Part shown: positions 5,900-15,664 of the stretch, piece after piece
How the letters are laid out: each line of letters begins with the position of its first letter
How positions within the stretch are numbered: position 1 is the stretch's first letter
From: an uncultured Pirellula sp.
GTDB lineage: Bacteria > Planctomycetota > Planctomycetia > Pirellulales > Pirellulaceae
Length of the DNA: 59,892 bases
Assembly (NCBI GenBank): GCA_903892355.1
Contig: CAITIE010000120.1
Location: forward strand, 1 to 59,892
Direction of reading: 5' to 3'
Translations under genes and position numbers: made by a program
The notes under the pieces: generated by a model
Told to the model about the DNA's origin: nothing
Databases searched by the model: none
What the model saw: the letters and a program-made list of their open reading frames with translations, nothing else

Positions 5900-6000
5900 A
5901 AGGTCATTGGACGGGCCCCATTATTCCGTGAGGGGGGGATTCATTCAAGCCTGAAATTCCGCGATTCGGCAATTCGCTAAAACTTGGAAGAGAACCTAAG

Positions 6001-7089
6001 ATGGGTAGTATGGCCCCTTACCATCCCGAGAACGTTCCGACCGATTCCCCTCCTCCAAGCCGTCGTGAGTCAAGCCGTCGTGAGTCAAGCCGTCGTGAGT
6101 CAAGCCGTCGTGAGTTCTTGGCAGCAGGGATTCGACAAAGCTGGCTCGCTCTCACCGCCAGGCCCTTGGTTGTTAGCCTAACATGCGGTGTGCTGGGCCA
6201 TGGTTGCATTTCAAATCCAGGGACGGTCGGTAATTCCGGAGACCTGATCATCGGGCAGAGGGGATTGGCGGATGGCAGGTTTCAGAAACCTCGCGCGATG
6301 GCTATCAGCCCCACCGATGAAATCTATGTCATCGACAAAACGGCGCGTGTCCAAGTCTTCAATACATCTGGAAAATTCCTACGCGGTTGGAAGACACCGG
6401 AATCCGCGAATGGGAAACCGACTGGCGCCACGTTCGATGCGGCGACAGGAAATCTGTTTGTGGTCGATACTCACTACTTTCGTTTCCTGACCTATTCGCC
6501 GAGCGGAGAACTGCTTCAAGAAAAGACCATCGGAGGCACCAATGGCTATGAACCAGGGCAATTCGGTTGGGTCACCGATATCGCGCGTGCACCCGATGGG
6601 ACTCTATATCTCGCCGAGTATGGCGAGTTCGATCGGCTCTACAAGTATTCGTCGGACGGGGAATACATCGATCGCTTCGGTGAGCATGGTGAAGAACCTT
6701 TGCAATTCAGCCGTCCGCAAACGTTAGCCGTCGATAACGAAGGCCTCTTGTGGATCGCCGATAGCTGCAACCATCGCATCCAAGTGGTCGATTGGAGAGA
6801 GGACAAACCCCGTTCGGTCGCTATTTTTGGATCTCGAGGCGTCGGTCCCGGGGAACTTCAGTTTCCTTATGGCTTGACACTGATTTCGGGAAAACGTCTC
6901 CTGGTGAGCGAGTACGGAAACCACCGTGTGCAGTGCTGGGACCGGGATGGCAAGCCGTTGTCATCGTGGGGTAGCGCTGGGAGTCTGCCCGGGCAACTGA
7001 ATCAACCATGGGCGGTCGCCTGCGATTCGCAAGAACGCGTTTACGTCGTCGATTCAGGCAACAATCGCATCCAGCGATTTCATCTCTAA
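6001..7089 (+). CDS. Exported NHL-repeat beta-propeller protein with repeated Tat motif
   Basis: The 362-residue protein has five to six NHL-type blades (for example GPGELQFPYGL, LWIADSCNHRIQVVD, VYVVDSGNNRIQRF), the fold of a secreted or periplasmic propeller that binds ligands or partner proteins. The N-terminus has SRRES three times and then SRREFLAAGI, followed by a hydrophobic stretch ending LGHGC. That gives a twin-arginine export signal, possibly with a weak lipobox, preceded by three extra copies of its own RR motif. The start ATG at 6001 follows GAGAACCTAAG. It is followed 38 bases later by an M50 protease gene in the same direction. The specific ligand is unknown. Confidence 0.8.
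   Translation: MGSMAPYHPENVPTDSPPPSRRESSRRESSRRESSRREFLAAGIRQSWLALTARPLVVSLTCGVLGHGCISNPGTVGNSGDLIIGQRGLADGRFQKPRAMAISPTDEIYVIDKTARVQVFNTSGKFLRGWKTPESANGKPTGATFDAATGNLFVVDTHYFRFLTYSPSGELLQEKTIGGTNGYEPGQFGWVTDIARAPDGTLYLAEYGEFDRLYKYSSDGEYIDRFGEHGEEPLQFSRPQTLAVDNEGLLWIADSCNHRIQVVDWREDKPRSVAIFGSRGVGPGELQFPYGLTLISGKRLLVSEYGNHRVQCWDRDGKPLSSWGSAGSLPGQLNQPWAVACDSQERVYVVDSGNNRIQRFHL
6058..6117 (+). repeat. 15-bp in-frame tandem repeat (4 units) in a Tat signal
   Basis: Four 15-base units AGCCGTCGTGAGTCA (the last ending TTC) encode SRRES-SRRES-SRRES-SRREF. The repeat is a whole number of codons, so its expansion keeps the frame and multiplies the twin-arginine motif. Confidence 0.95.
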
Positions 7090-7127
7090 GGTTTTTTTCA
7101 CGCAAGCACTTTCCATTCAATAAACCT

Positions 7128-8003
7128 ATGCTTCGGACTTTGTACGTCGGAAATCTCTACGGCGCGAGGATCTACATCCATTGGTCCTTTTGGCTGCTTG
7201 CAATTCTCATCGTTCTTTCGAACCTGAGCGAAGGTATCCCGCACGCGATTTCGGTACTCGGGTTCGTTTTTGCAGTATTCGCATGCGTGTTTTTGCATGA
7301 AGTTGGCCATGCGGTTGCCGCTCGAGCGTTCGGTAGAGCAACGCGGGATATCACGCTGTTACCCATCGGTGGCGTAGCGCGCATCGAAGGCGGGGAATTG
7401 AACCCTCGCGCGGAGGCCTGGATCGCCATCGCAGGTCCTGCGGTCAATTTTGCGATCGCGGCGTTGTTGGCCATCGTCGTTTCGGTTTCGTCATGGACCA
7501 ACATTGCCGACACAAAACAGTTGGTAAAAATGTCGTCTTGGCAGCAGCTGTTAATCGCGAATCTCGTTCTCGGTGGAGCGAACTTGATCCCAGCGTTTCC
7601 GCTCGACGGGGGCCGATTGCTCCGCAGTATCCTTTGCTATTGGCTCGAACCCAAAGGGGCGACCGTCCTCGCCTCTCGCGTTGGCCAATGGACTTCCGGC
7701 CTGATGGTGCTGACCGCGATCGCTTGGTGGAATGGTTCGATGATTCTGTTCGGAGTAATCTTGTTTTTGATCAATACGTTCCAAAGAATTCAGTCCCAGG
7801 TAATGATCTTTACAACGTCGAGTCGAGGACCTGCTGACGGCAGCGGTTCGCCATGGAACGGCCCCTTGGACCAGGACCCCCATTCCTCGAGTGGCTACGG
7901 GCAATATCCGTACGATCGAAGCAACTCGATCGGTCCTAGAGATGCGCCACGGAAATCTCATGGAAAAACAATCGACGCGATCGAGGTCAAGAAACTGCCA
8001 TGA
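7128..8003 (+). CDS. Site-2 protease family (M50) membrane metalloprotease
   Basis: The 291-residue protein cuts peptide bonds within or near the membrane. The zinc motif HEVGH is at about residues 58-62 in an N-terminal helix. The second metal-ligand region NLIPAFPLDGGRLL is near residues 153-166, with about six hydrophobic segments. It is the short SpoIVFB-like type; the C-terminal 60 residues are polar (GPADGSGSPWNGP) and show no clear CBS domain. I chose the ATG at 7128 (MLRTLYVGNLYG) because the family starts close to this GI.I.IHWSFW strand. Its stop overlaps the start of apbE (ATGA), so the two are translationally coupled. Substrate unknown. Confidence 0.88.
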   Translation: MLRTLYVGNLYGARIYIHWSFWLLAILIVLSNLSEGIPHAISVLGFVFAVFACVFLHEVGHAVAARAFGRATRDITLLPIGGVARIEGGELNPRAEAWIAIAGPAVNFAIAALLAIVVSVSSWTNIADTKQLVKMSSWQQLLIANLVLGGANLIPAFPLDGGRLLRSILCYWLEPKGATVLASRVGQWTSGLMVLTAIAWWNGSMILFGVILFLINTFQRIQSQVMIFTTSSRGPADGSGSPWNGPLDQDPHSSSGYGQYPYDRSNSIGPRDAPRKSHGKTIDAIEVKKLP

Positions 8004-9142
8004 AAGAGGTGCGGCGTTGGCTGAGTGAAACAGAATGCAATCAAGAAACCCAGTTGGGTGATCGAACGTGGACACGCCGCGGATTCGTTCAATGGGCCGC
8101 ATGGATCACTGGTTCAAGCAGTGCGATTTCGTCGATACCCCGATTCGCTATGGGAGCCTCGTTTCAGGCCGACGCATTCGAAGCGGAGTTCCCTTCGATG
8201 GGTTCTAAGATTCAGCTTCGATGGGTTTCCGACAAGGGCATGGATCCTATGTCGGTTTTGCGGGGCGCTCGGGAGCTTGCCGATCAGTGGGTGGATATCC
8301 TGAGCGACTACCAGCAAGACAGCCAATGCAATCAATTATGTCGCCAAGCGGATAGCGGATCCTGGACCACCGTTTCCAGCGGTTTGTGGGAAGTGATCGC
8401 CGAGTGCGACCGCTGGCATCGAATCAGCGAAGGGGCCTTTGATGCGTCGCTGGGAACGCTAACTCGGTTGCGAAGGAGCAATCGGAACGCGACAGGGGAA
8501 GAGTGGGATCGCGCCCGTGCGCAGTGCGGTTGGGGCTTGCTAGAACTCAATACCGACGAACATCGAATTCGGTTTCTCAAACCTGGCTTGCGATTGGACT
8601 TTGGTGCGATCGGAAAAGGGTTCGTCGTCGATCGTATCGGTGAGTACATGCGCGGGATTGGGATCTCCGCGTTCTCCGTCAATGCCTCAGGGAACATGTG
8701 CTTAGGGGATTCCCCCGATCGCAGTGATCGCGAACAAGGTTGGCCTATCGCGATCGGTGCGATCGGCAATGCCGACCGGGAGCTACTCCGACTGCGGCTC
8801 GAGGGGTGCGGTATCGCGACGAGTGGGGATTTGTTCCAAAAGTACCGCGATGGGGCGCGCGACGAGGCAGCGGCAAAGACGAGCCACATTGTGGACCCTG
8901 CCCTTCGCCGAGGGTTGGTATCCTCGCAAATGGCGACAGTGATCACAGACAGCGCGGCCGATGCGGATGCCATGGCGACCGCATGCTGCGTGCATATGCA
9001 AAGGGGCAGCGTCAATGGATGGGTGGAACGCTACCGCAGCTCGCTACCAACCCACCGCCTCATCTTGCAGTATCAAGACTCGGCGAGTGGAGGGATTCGA
9101 TTAACAACGGTCGGAAGCGATGATCCTATCCAGAGCAACTGA
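8000..9142 (+). CDS. apbE: FAD:protein FMN transferase (ApbE family), Tat-exported
   Basis: The 380-residue enzyme transfers FMN from FAD onto Thr/Ser of target proteins outside the cytoplasm. Motifs in order: SEGAFDASLGTL (about residues 140-151), LRLDFGAIGKGFVVD (substrate/Mg region), GIATSGD and KTSHIVDP, then a C-terminal ITDSAADADAMATAC with the conserved metal-binding acidic residues. The N-terminus has TRRGFVQWAAW and a hydrophobic stretch up to RFAMGA, a twin-arginine signal, as expected for a flavin transferase acting in the periplasm. The ATG overlaps the stop of the protease gene. No obvious flavinylated partner is in this window. Confidence 0.92.
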   Translation: MKEVRRWLSETECNQETQLGDRTWTRRGFVQWAAWITGSSSAISSIPRFAMGASFQADAFEAEFPSMGSKIQLRWVSDKGMDPMSVLRGARELADQWVDILSDYQQDSQCNQLCRQADSGSWTTVSSGLWEVIAECDRWHRISEGAFDASLGTLTRLRRSNRNATGEEWDRARAQCGWGLLELNTDEHRIRFLKPGLRLDFGAIGKGFVVDRIGEYMRGIGISAFSVNASGNMCLGDSPDRSDREQGWPIAIGAIGNADRELLRLRLEGCGIATSGDLFQKYRDGARDEAAAKTSHIVDPALRRGLVSSQMATVITDSAADADAMATACCVHMQRGSVNGWVERYRSSLPTHRLILQYQDSASGGIRLTTVGSDDPIQSN

Positions 9143-9201
9143 GCAGCGGAACTGAGCAGCGGAACTGAGCAGCGCAACTCAGCAGAGCGACTCAGCAGAG
9201 A
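9137..9201. repeat. 13-bp tandem repeat (5 units) between convergent genes
   Basis: Five units of AACTGAGCAGCGG with increasing divergence fill the space between the apbE stop (in the first unit) and the stop of the next, convergent gene at 9202. 13 is not a multiple of three, so slippage here could change the apbE tail. Confidence 0.85.
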
Positions 9202-12200
9202 TCAGCCGTCGGCTTGCTCGCCTCCACGGCGATTTCGTTCGGCTTCTTCTTCTTCTTCTTCTTCTTCCTCCTCTTCCTCGTCGCTCTCTTCCTCTTCGTC
9301 GTTCCCGAGCCATACTTCGTACTCTTCGGTCACGCCTGTGAGTTCGCTCAAGATTGGCAAATTGGGATCGGAGATGACGCGAAGCTCTTGCGAGTACTCT
9401 TTGCCATCCACTGTAAGGAGAACTCGGTAGGTTCCCGACGAGGCGGTACGGCCTCGACCGAATCCACCACCACCGCCGCCACCACCAGCACGTCGTTGAG
9501 CACGCCCTTCACCCTCGCTTGCAGCGGGACTCGCTTCGCTTCCAGCGGTTCCCTCCCCGGCCGTAGCAGGGCTCGCAGCCGGCGTGGCCGGACTAGCAGC
9601 CTGCGTGGCAGGTGCTGCTGCAGGTGGATTGCTCGCAGTTGTTTCGCTGCTACCCGAGCTTGATGCGCCGGCAGCGCTAGCACCACCAGGACCGGCGCCG
9701 CGCGGACCTCTGCGTCGTCCACCTTCGGAATCACTTGCTGATCCTGCGGCTGGAGCACCGGCGGCTTGTGCTGCACCACCTGCTGCACCTGCTGCACCTG
9801 CTGCACCTGCAGCACCTGCAGCACCTGCAGCACCTCGACCGCCGCCCTGGCCGCCGCCTGCAGTGCCTCGGCCTCCTTGGCCCCCGGTTGCGATCAAGTC
9901 CCACGTCACTCGTTGGAGACCAGCATCATTGGAACCGCGAAGCTCTCGGAGCGTTTGCCCGGACGCATCGATGATCTTGACCGATACCTGTTCCGCCTTT
10001 TTGGGGAGCGCGTAGTAAAGAACTGCACCGGACGGAGGATTCTCACCGGCGTACTTGCGATTTGTGGTTCCACGCGAAGCTTCGCGTTTCCAACGGATGG
10101 CCGTGGTAGGCTTGTAGAGGAACGGGGAATCATTGATATGTCCGGCTGCCAATTGATGGAGTGCTGTCACGTCGGCAATCCATAAACTTCGACCGTGTGT
10201 GGCCGCGACGACTTCGCCGTTGTTGGGATGGAAGGCGAAATCGAAAATCGCGACGGTTGGCAAGTTCGTATTCAACGAGTTCCATGCGGCCCCGCGGTTG
10301 GCTGATGCATAGGCACCGAACTCAGTCCCGACGAGCAGGACATTCTCACTAAAAGGACTTTCTCGCAAGCAACGCGTTGATCCCCATGGCAGATTCCCGC
10401 GTAGCGATTTCCACTTCTTGCCATAATCTTCGGAAACGAATACGTATGGTTCGTCATCGTTGGATCGGTGGCTGTCCAAACACACATAGACTCGGCCTTC
10501 GGCAAAGCGGGATGCTTCGATGGTGGAGATCCAACGGGGGGCAGGAAGTCCGAGATTCTTGCCAATCTCGGTCCATTCCTTGCCACCATCCTTAGTCACC
10601 CACAAAGCGCCGTCGTCGGTGCCCGCATAGAGCACATTCGGATTGCGAGGGGACTCGGAGAGAGCCGTCGCAGAGCCTCGCTTCGTCAATGTGATCTCAG
10701 GCGAAATCTTTTCGAGATTGTTCCCTCGGTCCCAAGAACGAAACACGTAGTTTCCGCCAGCGTAGAAGACTCGGGAATTGAAATTGGAAAGGATAAACGG
10801 TGTGTTCCAATTGAATCGGTACGATGGTTCCCCTTCTGGGGCCGTGGCTCGGATCGAACCGCGTTCGCCGGTTTTCATATTGCGGCGGCCCATGTTTCCG
10901 TCTTGGCTGGTCCAATAGACCAAATCAGGATCATTGGGGTCGACGCGGCACATGAATCCATCTCCACCGCCGACACTGAGCCAATCCTCATTGACCGGGC
11001 CGCTGCCGTTGAGCGAAATCGCAGGTCCACCCCACGTTCCGTTGTCTTGAAGTCCGCCGTAAACATAGTACGGATACTTTGGAGAGATCGCGACGTGATA
11101 AAACTGCCCGAGGGCCAGGGTGTTCAAGTGATCCCAGCGTGCACCTCGGTCGTACGTGGCGTACACGCCGCCGTCAACACCGATAATCATGTGGCGGCCA
11201 TCGCGTGGATCGATCCAGAGTGCGTGACCATCTGCGTGAACGCTGCGAGCCAGATTCGCGTCGAACGTAACCCCTCCGTCGAGAGATTTGTGTTGAGATA
11301 CGCCCAAGAGATAAATCTTTTTATCATCGCTCGGATCGACACGGATCACACTGAAGTACATAGGACGGGAATGAAGGCTGTTGATGCGGGTCCACGATTC
11401 GCCACCATCGGTCGACTTGTAGATACCTCCGTACTCAAATCCCTTCGCCCCCTGTTGGTCTTGAATGTTCTGTGCCTGTCCTCCGAGCGATGCCGTGTAC
11501 GGGCGTACAGGACCGGGTCGGTTCTCGACAGTGACTTCGATTTCCTTGACCTCCGTAGCCCTCGCGATTTTTAGCTTGACCTTGTCACCTGCCTTGAAAT
11601 CGCGAAGGGCGTCGAGAGTGGCTCGGTAGTCTGCGGTTGATTTATCGTTCACCGCTTGAATGATGTCACCCTTGAGGATCCCAGCCTTCTCAGCGGGACT
11701 ACTTGGGGTGATCTCATTGAGCTTGGCACCACCATTCGGGCCGGTTTCACCCGTGATCCCGATATAGGTGTTGGATTGCTGGGTTGCGTTTCCACCACCA
11801 CCACCACCACCACCGGCGCGAGCTTCCATGGTGACTTCGATTTCTTTGGTTTCAGAACCGCGAATCAATTTCAACTTGACCTTGTCGCCAGCGGTTTTAC
11901 CGGAAGCTACTTCCAGAACTTCTTCCCATGTTTCTGCCTTCTTGCCATCGAACTCAATGATCTTGTCGTCTGCTTGGATACCTGCTTTTGCAGCAGAACC
12001 ATCCGGGATGATCTGGACCACTTTCAGTCCTTCCTCGTCATCCTCACCGAAGGCGCCCAAAGACATTCCTCCACGGAACATTCCACCCCCGCCGCCGCCA
12101 CCGCCGCCACCAGCACGGGATGTGAGGGTGAACTCAAGCGTTCGCTTTTCGGTGCCTCGTGAGATGTTGGTAGAAAACTTATCTCCGGCTTTCTTGGTGC

Positions 12201-13815
12201 GCAACTCGTCGAGGATCGTATCGAAGTCCGTGATCGGTTTGTCGCCCATCGATTCAATGATGTCGCCGACCGCGAGTCCCGCTTTGGCAGCGGGGCTGCG
12301 AGGGTACACTTGGGTGATGATCGCTTTACCATCGCGGTTTTCCCCGACAGCGCCCCAGAGAACGGGCAATGGAGCAGGCCCCTTGCCGATATTTTCACAA
12401 TCGACCACCGCGAAAATGACATTAGGATCCTTGCGATACCAGTCGATTCCGATACGCCCCATTTGGCTCGTTGGTAAGCCCTTGGTCAGTTTCCGCCATG
12501 TCTTTCCTCCATCGGTGGTTTTGTACAATCCGCTCCCAGGCCCCCATTTGCGGATCGGATCGTAGCCACCGTAGCCTTCGGGTAGAGGAATATCGCTACC
12601 AGGCCAGCTATCAAATCCATCGCGCAATCGCTCCCACGCGGTTGCGATCAGCGTGTTGGGGTCGGTCGGGTGCATCTGCATTTCGATAATGCCAGTCCGG
12701 TCATCGACATAGAAGCACTTTTCCCAAGTCTTCCCACCATCTGTGGTTTTAAAAACACCTCGCTCTTCGTTGTTTCCATAAAGTCTTCCCAGGGCCCCGA
12801 CATAAACCGTTTCCGGATCGGTGGGATGGATGACGATCTCGCCGATTTGGAATGTTTTCTTAAGACCCATGTTGGTCCACGTCTTGCCGCCATCCGTCGA
12901 TTTGTAGACACCATCGCCGTAGCTGACAGAGTTTCGAGGATTGTTTTCGCCGGTCCCCACCCAAACGATATCTGGGTTGCTCCTTGCCACCGCCACCGCC
13001 CCGATCGACACCGTCGATTCACGATCGAATTGGTGCGAGAATGAGTTGCCATTGTTCGTTGTTTTGATCAATCCACCTGAAGCGGTCGCGGCCCACCATG
13101 TGTTCGGGTCCGATTCATTGACGGCGAGATCGACGATGCGTCCACCCATGTTGGCAGGACCAATGCCTCGCCAACGAATCCCCTTGAGCCAATCCTTGGG
13201 GATCGTTCCATCCCATTCCGCTGGCTTTCGGTTTTCCGTTTTGTCTTCGGAAGGTTTGCTCTCAGGATTGGTCGTCGCACTGGTCGATGACTCCTTGCTT
13301 GAGGCTCCTCCAGCCGCAGGCTTCATCCCTTGAAGCAGCTTGGCGATATCTCCTAATTGCTTCTCGATGGTATCAAGACGTTCATCGACACCTTTCTCTG
13401 GCTTTGTAGTCTCAGGCTTTGTAGTCGCTAACTTGGTTTCGTCTGTTTTCGTCTCTGCTGTTTTCTTGTCAGCGGGCTTCCCATCGCTGCTGGATGCATC
13501 GGCAGGTTTGGCATCGCTCTTTGGTTCCGCTGCGGGGGGATCACTCGGTTTGGCGTCAGAGTTGGGTGCTGGCTCTGCTGGCTTAGGAGGCTCTGCTGGC
13601 TTAGAAGGTTCCGCAGGTTTCGCGGGTTCCTGAGTTGGTGTTGGCTCTGCTGGCACAGGAGGATCTGCAGGTTTTGCCGGCTCGGCAGTCGCCGGTGCTG
13701 CCGGCTCTGCCGGTTTGTCCTGCGCCACTCCAAATCCAGCGAAGAGCATCGCACCGAGAATGAAGGGTGTGATGGAAGATCGCATCCAAACAACATGGAC
13801 GCTACGGCAGTACAT
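9202..13815 (-). CDS. Giant secreted VPS10/BNR-type propeller protein with three inserted PDZ domains
   Basis: About 1,537 residues. After a signal peptide (SSITPFILGAMLFAGFGVAQ) comes a Pro/Ala/Glu/Lys linker of about 120 residues (PAEP-type repeats). Next is a sortilin-like propeller with many KSTDGGKTW blades. Within one blade, between IFAVVDCEN and GGIYKSTDGGESW (about residues 472-795), sit three PDZ domains separated by glycine runs: SPAAKAGLAVGDII, SAAKAGIQADDKII and SPAEKAGILKGDII. The propeller then resumes. The tail is Ala/Gly rich, then a beta domain (YRVLLTVDGKEYSQELRV), then a run of a dozen glutamates. Planctomycetes have many such VPS10-like proteins; the PDZ insertion suggests peptide binding at the cell surface. 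Start choice is uncertain: ATG 13815 (AAGG upstream), ATG 13785 or TTG 13848. Confidence 0.88.
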   Translation of the reverse strand: MYCRSVHVVWMRSSITPFILGAMLFAGFGVAQDKPAEPAAPATAEPAKPADPPVPAEPTPTQEPAKPAEPSKPAEPPKPAEPAPNSDAKPSDPPAAEPKSDAKPADASSSDGKPADKKTAETKTDETKLATTKPETTKPEKGVDERLDTIEKQLGDIAKLLQGMKPAAGGASSKESSTSATTNPESKPSEDKTENRKPAEWDGTIPKDWLKGIRWRGIGPANMGGRIVDLAVNESDPNTWWAATASGGLIKTTNNGNSFSHQFDRESTVSIGAVAVARSNPDIVWVGTGENNPRNSVSYGDGVYKSTDGGKTWTNMGLKKTFQIGEIVIHPTDPETVYVGALGRLYGNNEERGVFKTTDGGKTWEKCFYVDDRTGIIEMQMHPTDPNTLIATAWERLRDGFDSWPGSDIPLPEGYGGYDPIRKWGPGSGLYKTTDGGKTWRKLTKGLPTSQMGRIGIDWYRKDPNVIFAVVDCENIGKGPAPLPVLWGAVGENRDGKAIITQVYPRSPAAKAGLAVGDIIESMGDKPITDFDTILDELRTKKAGDKFSTNISRGTEKRTLEFTLTSRAGGGGGGGGGGMFRGGMSLGAFGEDDEEGLKVVQIIPDGSAAKAGIQADDKIIEFDGKKAETWEEVLEVASGKTAGDKVKLKLIRGSETKEIEVTMEARAGGGGGGGGNATQQSNTYIGITGETGPNGGAKLNEITPSSPAEKAGILKGDIIQAVNDKSTADYRATLDALRDFKAGDKVKLKIARATEVKEIEVTVENRPGPVRPYTASLGGQAQNIQDQQGAKGFEYGGIYKSTDGGESWTRINSLHSRPMYFSVIRVDPSDDKKIYLLGVSQHKSLDGGVTFDANLARSVHADGHALWIDPRDGRHMIIGVDGGVYATYDRGARWDHLNTLALGQFYHVAISPKYPYYVYGGLQDNGTWGGPAISLNGSGPVNEDWLSVGGGDGFMCRVDPNDPDLVYWTSQDGNMGRRNMKTGERGSIRATAPEGEPSYRFNWNTPFILSNFNSRVFYAGGNYVFRSWDRGNNLEKISPEITLTKRGSATALSESPRNPNVLYAGTDDGALWVTKDGGKEWTEIGKNLGLPAPRWISTIEASRFAEGRVYVCLDSHRSNDDEPYVFVSEDYGKKWKSLRGNLPWGSTRCLRESPFSENVLLVGTEFGAYASANRGAAWNSLNTNLPTVAIFDFAFHPNNGEVVAATHGRSLWIADVTALHQLAAGHINDSPFLYKPTTAIRWKREASRGTTNRKYAGENPPSGAVLYYALPKKAEQVSVKIIDASGQTLRELRGSNDAGLQRVTWDLIATGGQGGRGTAGGGQGGGRGAAGAAGAAGAAGAAGAAGGAAQAAGAPAAGSASDSEGGRRRGPRGAGPGGASAAGASSSGSSETTASNPPAAAPATQAASPATPAASPATAGEGTAGSEASPAASEGEGRAQRRAGGGGGGGGFGRGRTASSGTYRVLLTVDGKEYSQELRVISDPNLPILSELTGVTEEYEVWLGNDEEEESDEEEEEEEEEEEEAERNRRGGEQADG

Positions 13816-14423
13816 GGAAGCCTTGAACATCGATGAGAAAATCCTCAAAAGCTGCTGTCTACAATGTTTCGCACCAACAATGCTGACCCAACACCAAAGA
13901 GTTGTTCCATCGCTGGGCGAGTCAGACTCTGGATTGGGCTCGAAACCGCATTGTTGTTCGCCGCCTTGTTAGATTCAAGCTTTCCAGGTCGATTCGCGAG
14001 GTCAAATCGACTCAATTCTTTGGATTCCACACCCCTGACGCTGCATGCCCCAACGGAATAATTACAGCGGTCGTTAGGATTCCGTGCGGCTTCGATAGGC
14101 CAGTGGCACCCTCTCATTTGTCGGGTCTGCTCCCGCATCAGAGAAACGGGTCTGCTCCCGCATTAGAGATGATGTATCGTCTGTGAACTTGACTGCTGCG
14201 GTGGATGGTGTGCAGTGAACCCACCTTGAAGAGTTGGTAATTCGGCCTCGCTTTTGTGGTTGAATTTTTCTTGCTGGGATTGAGAACGGGCGAGTGCGAT
14301 TCCAAGCTCATTGAAGTACTATCAAGCGGGTGTGAATCGGCTTTTTTGGGATTGAAGCTTGCCGCATTGATTCGCAACGTGTTGAATCCTATTGAACTCC
14401 CAGATGTTTCAGGGTGTTACTCC
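13816..14423. other. Divergent intergenic region with a 25-bp tandem repeat
   Basis: About 600 bases separate two divergently read genes. A near-perfect 23-base sequence (starting CGGGTCTGCTCCCGCAT) occurs at 14122-14144 and 14147-14169, a 25-base period. Short open frames here have no coding character. Promoters for both neighbours must lie here, but I could not pick one. Confidence 0.6.
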
Positions 14424-15383
14424 ATGAGGTTGCATCGCAATCGTCGGCTCGCGTTCACTCTCGTCGAACTACTCGTTGTTATTTCCATCATCGGGATTTT
14501 GGTGGGATTGTTGCTTCCGGCGATAAACTCCGCTCGCGAAGCAGCGCGTCGCATGTCCTGCCAAAGCAACCAGCGTCAGATCGGACTCGCGGTATTGAAC
14601 TTCGAGTCATCGCACAAGGTCTTCCCTGCTTCGGGATGGACACAAGCGGGCCCGGGGAATCCCTATGGGACCTACATGAGCTGGCGCACGGTGATCTTGC
14701 CACAAATCGAGCAAACCAACGTTCGCACGTTGTACGACATCCGGCAGCATTGGTGGCAAGGAAGTAACTTGGCCGTGGCAAGTATTCCGATTTCGATCTT
14801 CCTTTGCCCAAGCGCTCCCACGCAACCTCCTGTCCTATCTGCTGTCGCCAAGTCACCTCGACCTGCGTTAGCTCTCAATCTTCCTTTAGCCAGAACGGAC
14901 TACGAAGCGATTTTGGGTGTTCAGCCGAACTCCATTGACCCGACTTTTTATGACGCTTCCAATCGTTTTTCGGTGATGCATCGCAATTCGATGAACCGAT
15001 TCGGTGCCATCCTCGATGGTTCCTCGAGCACCATCATGGTGGTCGAAGCCGCTGGCCGGCCCACTGTTTATCGCCGTGGGATAGCGCAGGTAGCACTCCG
15101 CAACGACCAAGGTCTCGGTTGGATCGACAGCGAAGGGGCATTTAGTTTGGATGGCGCCTCGCGCGATGGAGCCCGCGAAGGCTGCCGCGCTGCCAACGGA
15201 TGCTCCGCCGCCATGAATGCGAAGAACGACAATGAACCTTACTCATTCCACAGTGCAGGAAGCCACGCCCTTTTTGCGGATGGCCATATCGCGTTTCTGA
15301 ATGAGTCGATCTCGCTGAGCGTGATGGCAGCACTCTGCACGCGGGCCGCCGCTGACGACCCAGGAAACGAAGTTGCCGAGTAA
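14424..15383 (+). CDS. DUF1559 protein with prepilin-type N-terminal methylation signal
   Basis: The 319-residue protein begins [43 protein letters not shown] (stated in parts: basic leader, [10 protein letters not shown] class III signal, then the SAREAARR helix). This is the hallmark of the DUF1559 family, which is hugely expanded in planctomycetes. The middle has [11 protein letters not shown] and the C-terminus [22 protein letters not shown], the family's H.GG.N..F.DG.V.F motif in a variant form. These are thought to be surface pseudopilin-like proteins; exact role unknown. I chose the ATG at 14424 because the leader then has the normal length of about 10 residues; the frame is open upstream but has no leader-like sequence. 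Confidence 0.92.
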   Translation: MRLHRNRRLAFTLVELLVVISIIGILVGLLLPAINSAREAARRMSCQSNQRQIGLAVLNFESSHKVFPASGWTQAGPGNPYGTYMSWRTVILPQIEQTNVRTLYDIRQHWWQGSNLAVASIPISIFLCPSAPTQPPVLSAVAKSPRPALALNLPLARTDYEAILGVQPNSIDPTFYDASNRFSVMHRNSMNRFGAILDGSSSTIMVVEAAGRPTVYRRGIAQVALRNDQGLGWIDSEGAFSLDGASRDGAREGCRAANGCSAAMNAKNDNEPYSFHSAGSHALFADGHIAFLNESISLSVMAALCTRAAADDPGNEVAE

Positions 15384-15664
15384 CTCGCCAACAGACAAAA
15401 ATTCAGGGACAAGCAATCTTGGAATAGCCATCCGAATCGAGCGGGGATCCTACCTTGGATTCCTATTCTTGGCATACAATGCGTGGGTCTCTGTCGCACG
15501 TTTATGCTGCCTTCATGGCTACGTGACGGATGTCGCTTGCGTGATGGCCTTGCCGTTGTTAAGCGCTGTCCATCGCGGCAATCCCATACGAAGCATGCGC
15601 CTTAGATACCTTTGCCCACTGAAATTCTTTCGACATCCCCATATTTCGTTCAAGGCGACGTCTC

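Noticed and set aside
6058-6117. Short tandem repeats as a possible CRISPR.
   Set aside because: The units are 15 bases, directly adjacent and in frame with no spacers.
9584-10015. Ala/Pro-rich + strand frames opposite the GA-rich tail of the VPS10-like gene.
   Set aside because: They are products of repeated codons in the low-complexity tail on the other strand.
10468-11574. A long + strand frame of 368 aa inside the VPS10-like gene.
   Set aside because: It is antisense to a clear propeller sequence with repeated STDGGKTW motifs; the frame is open because of the codon bias of the true gene.
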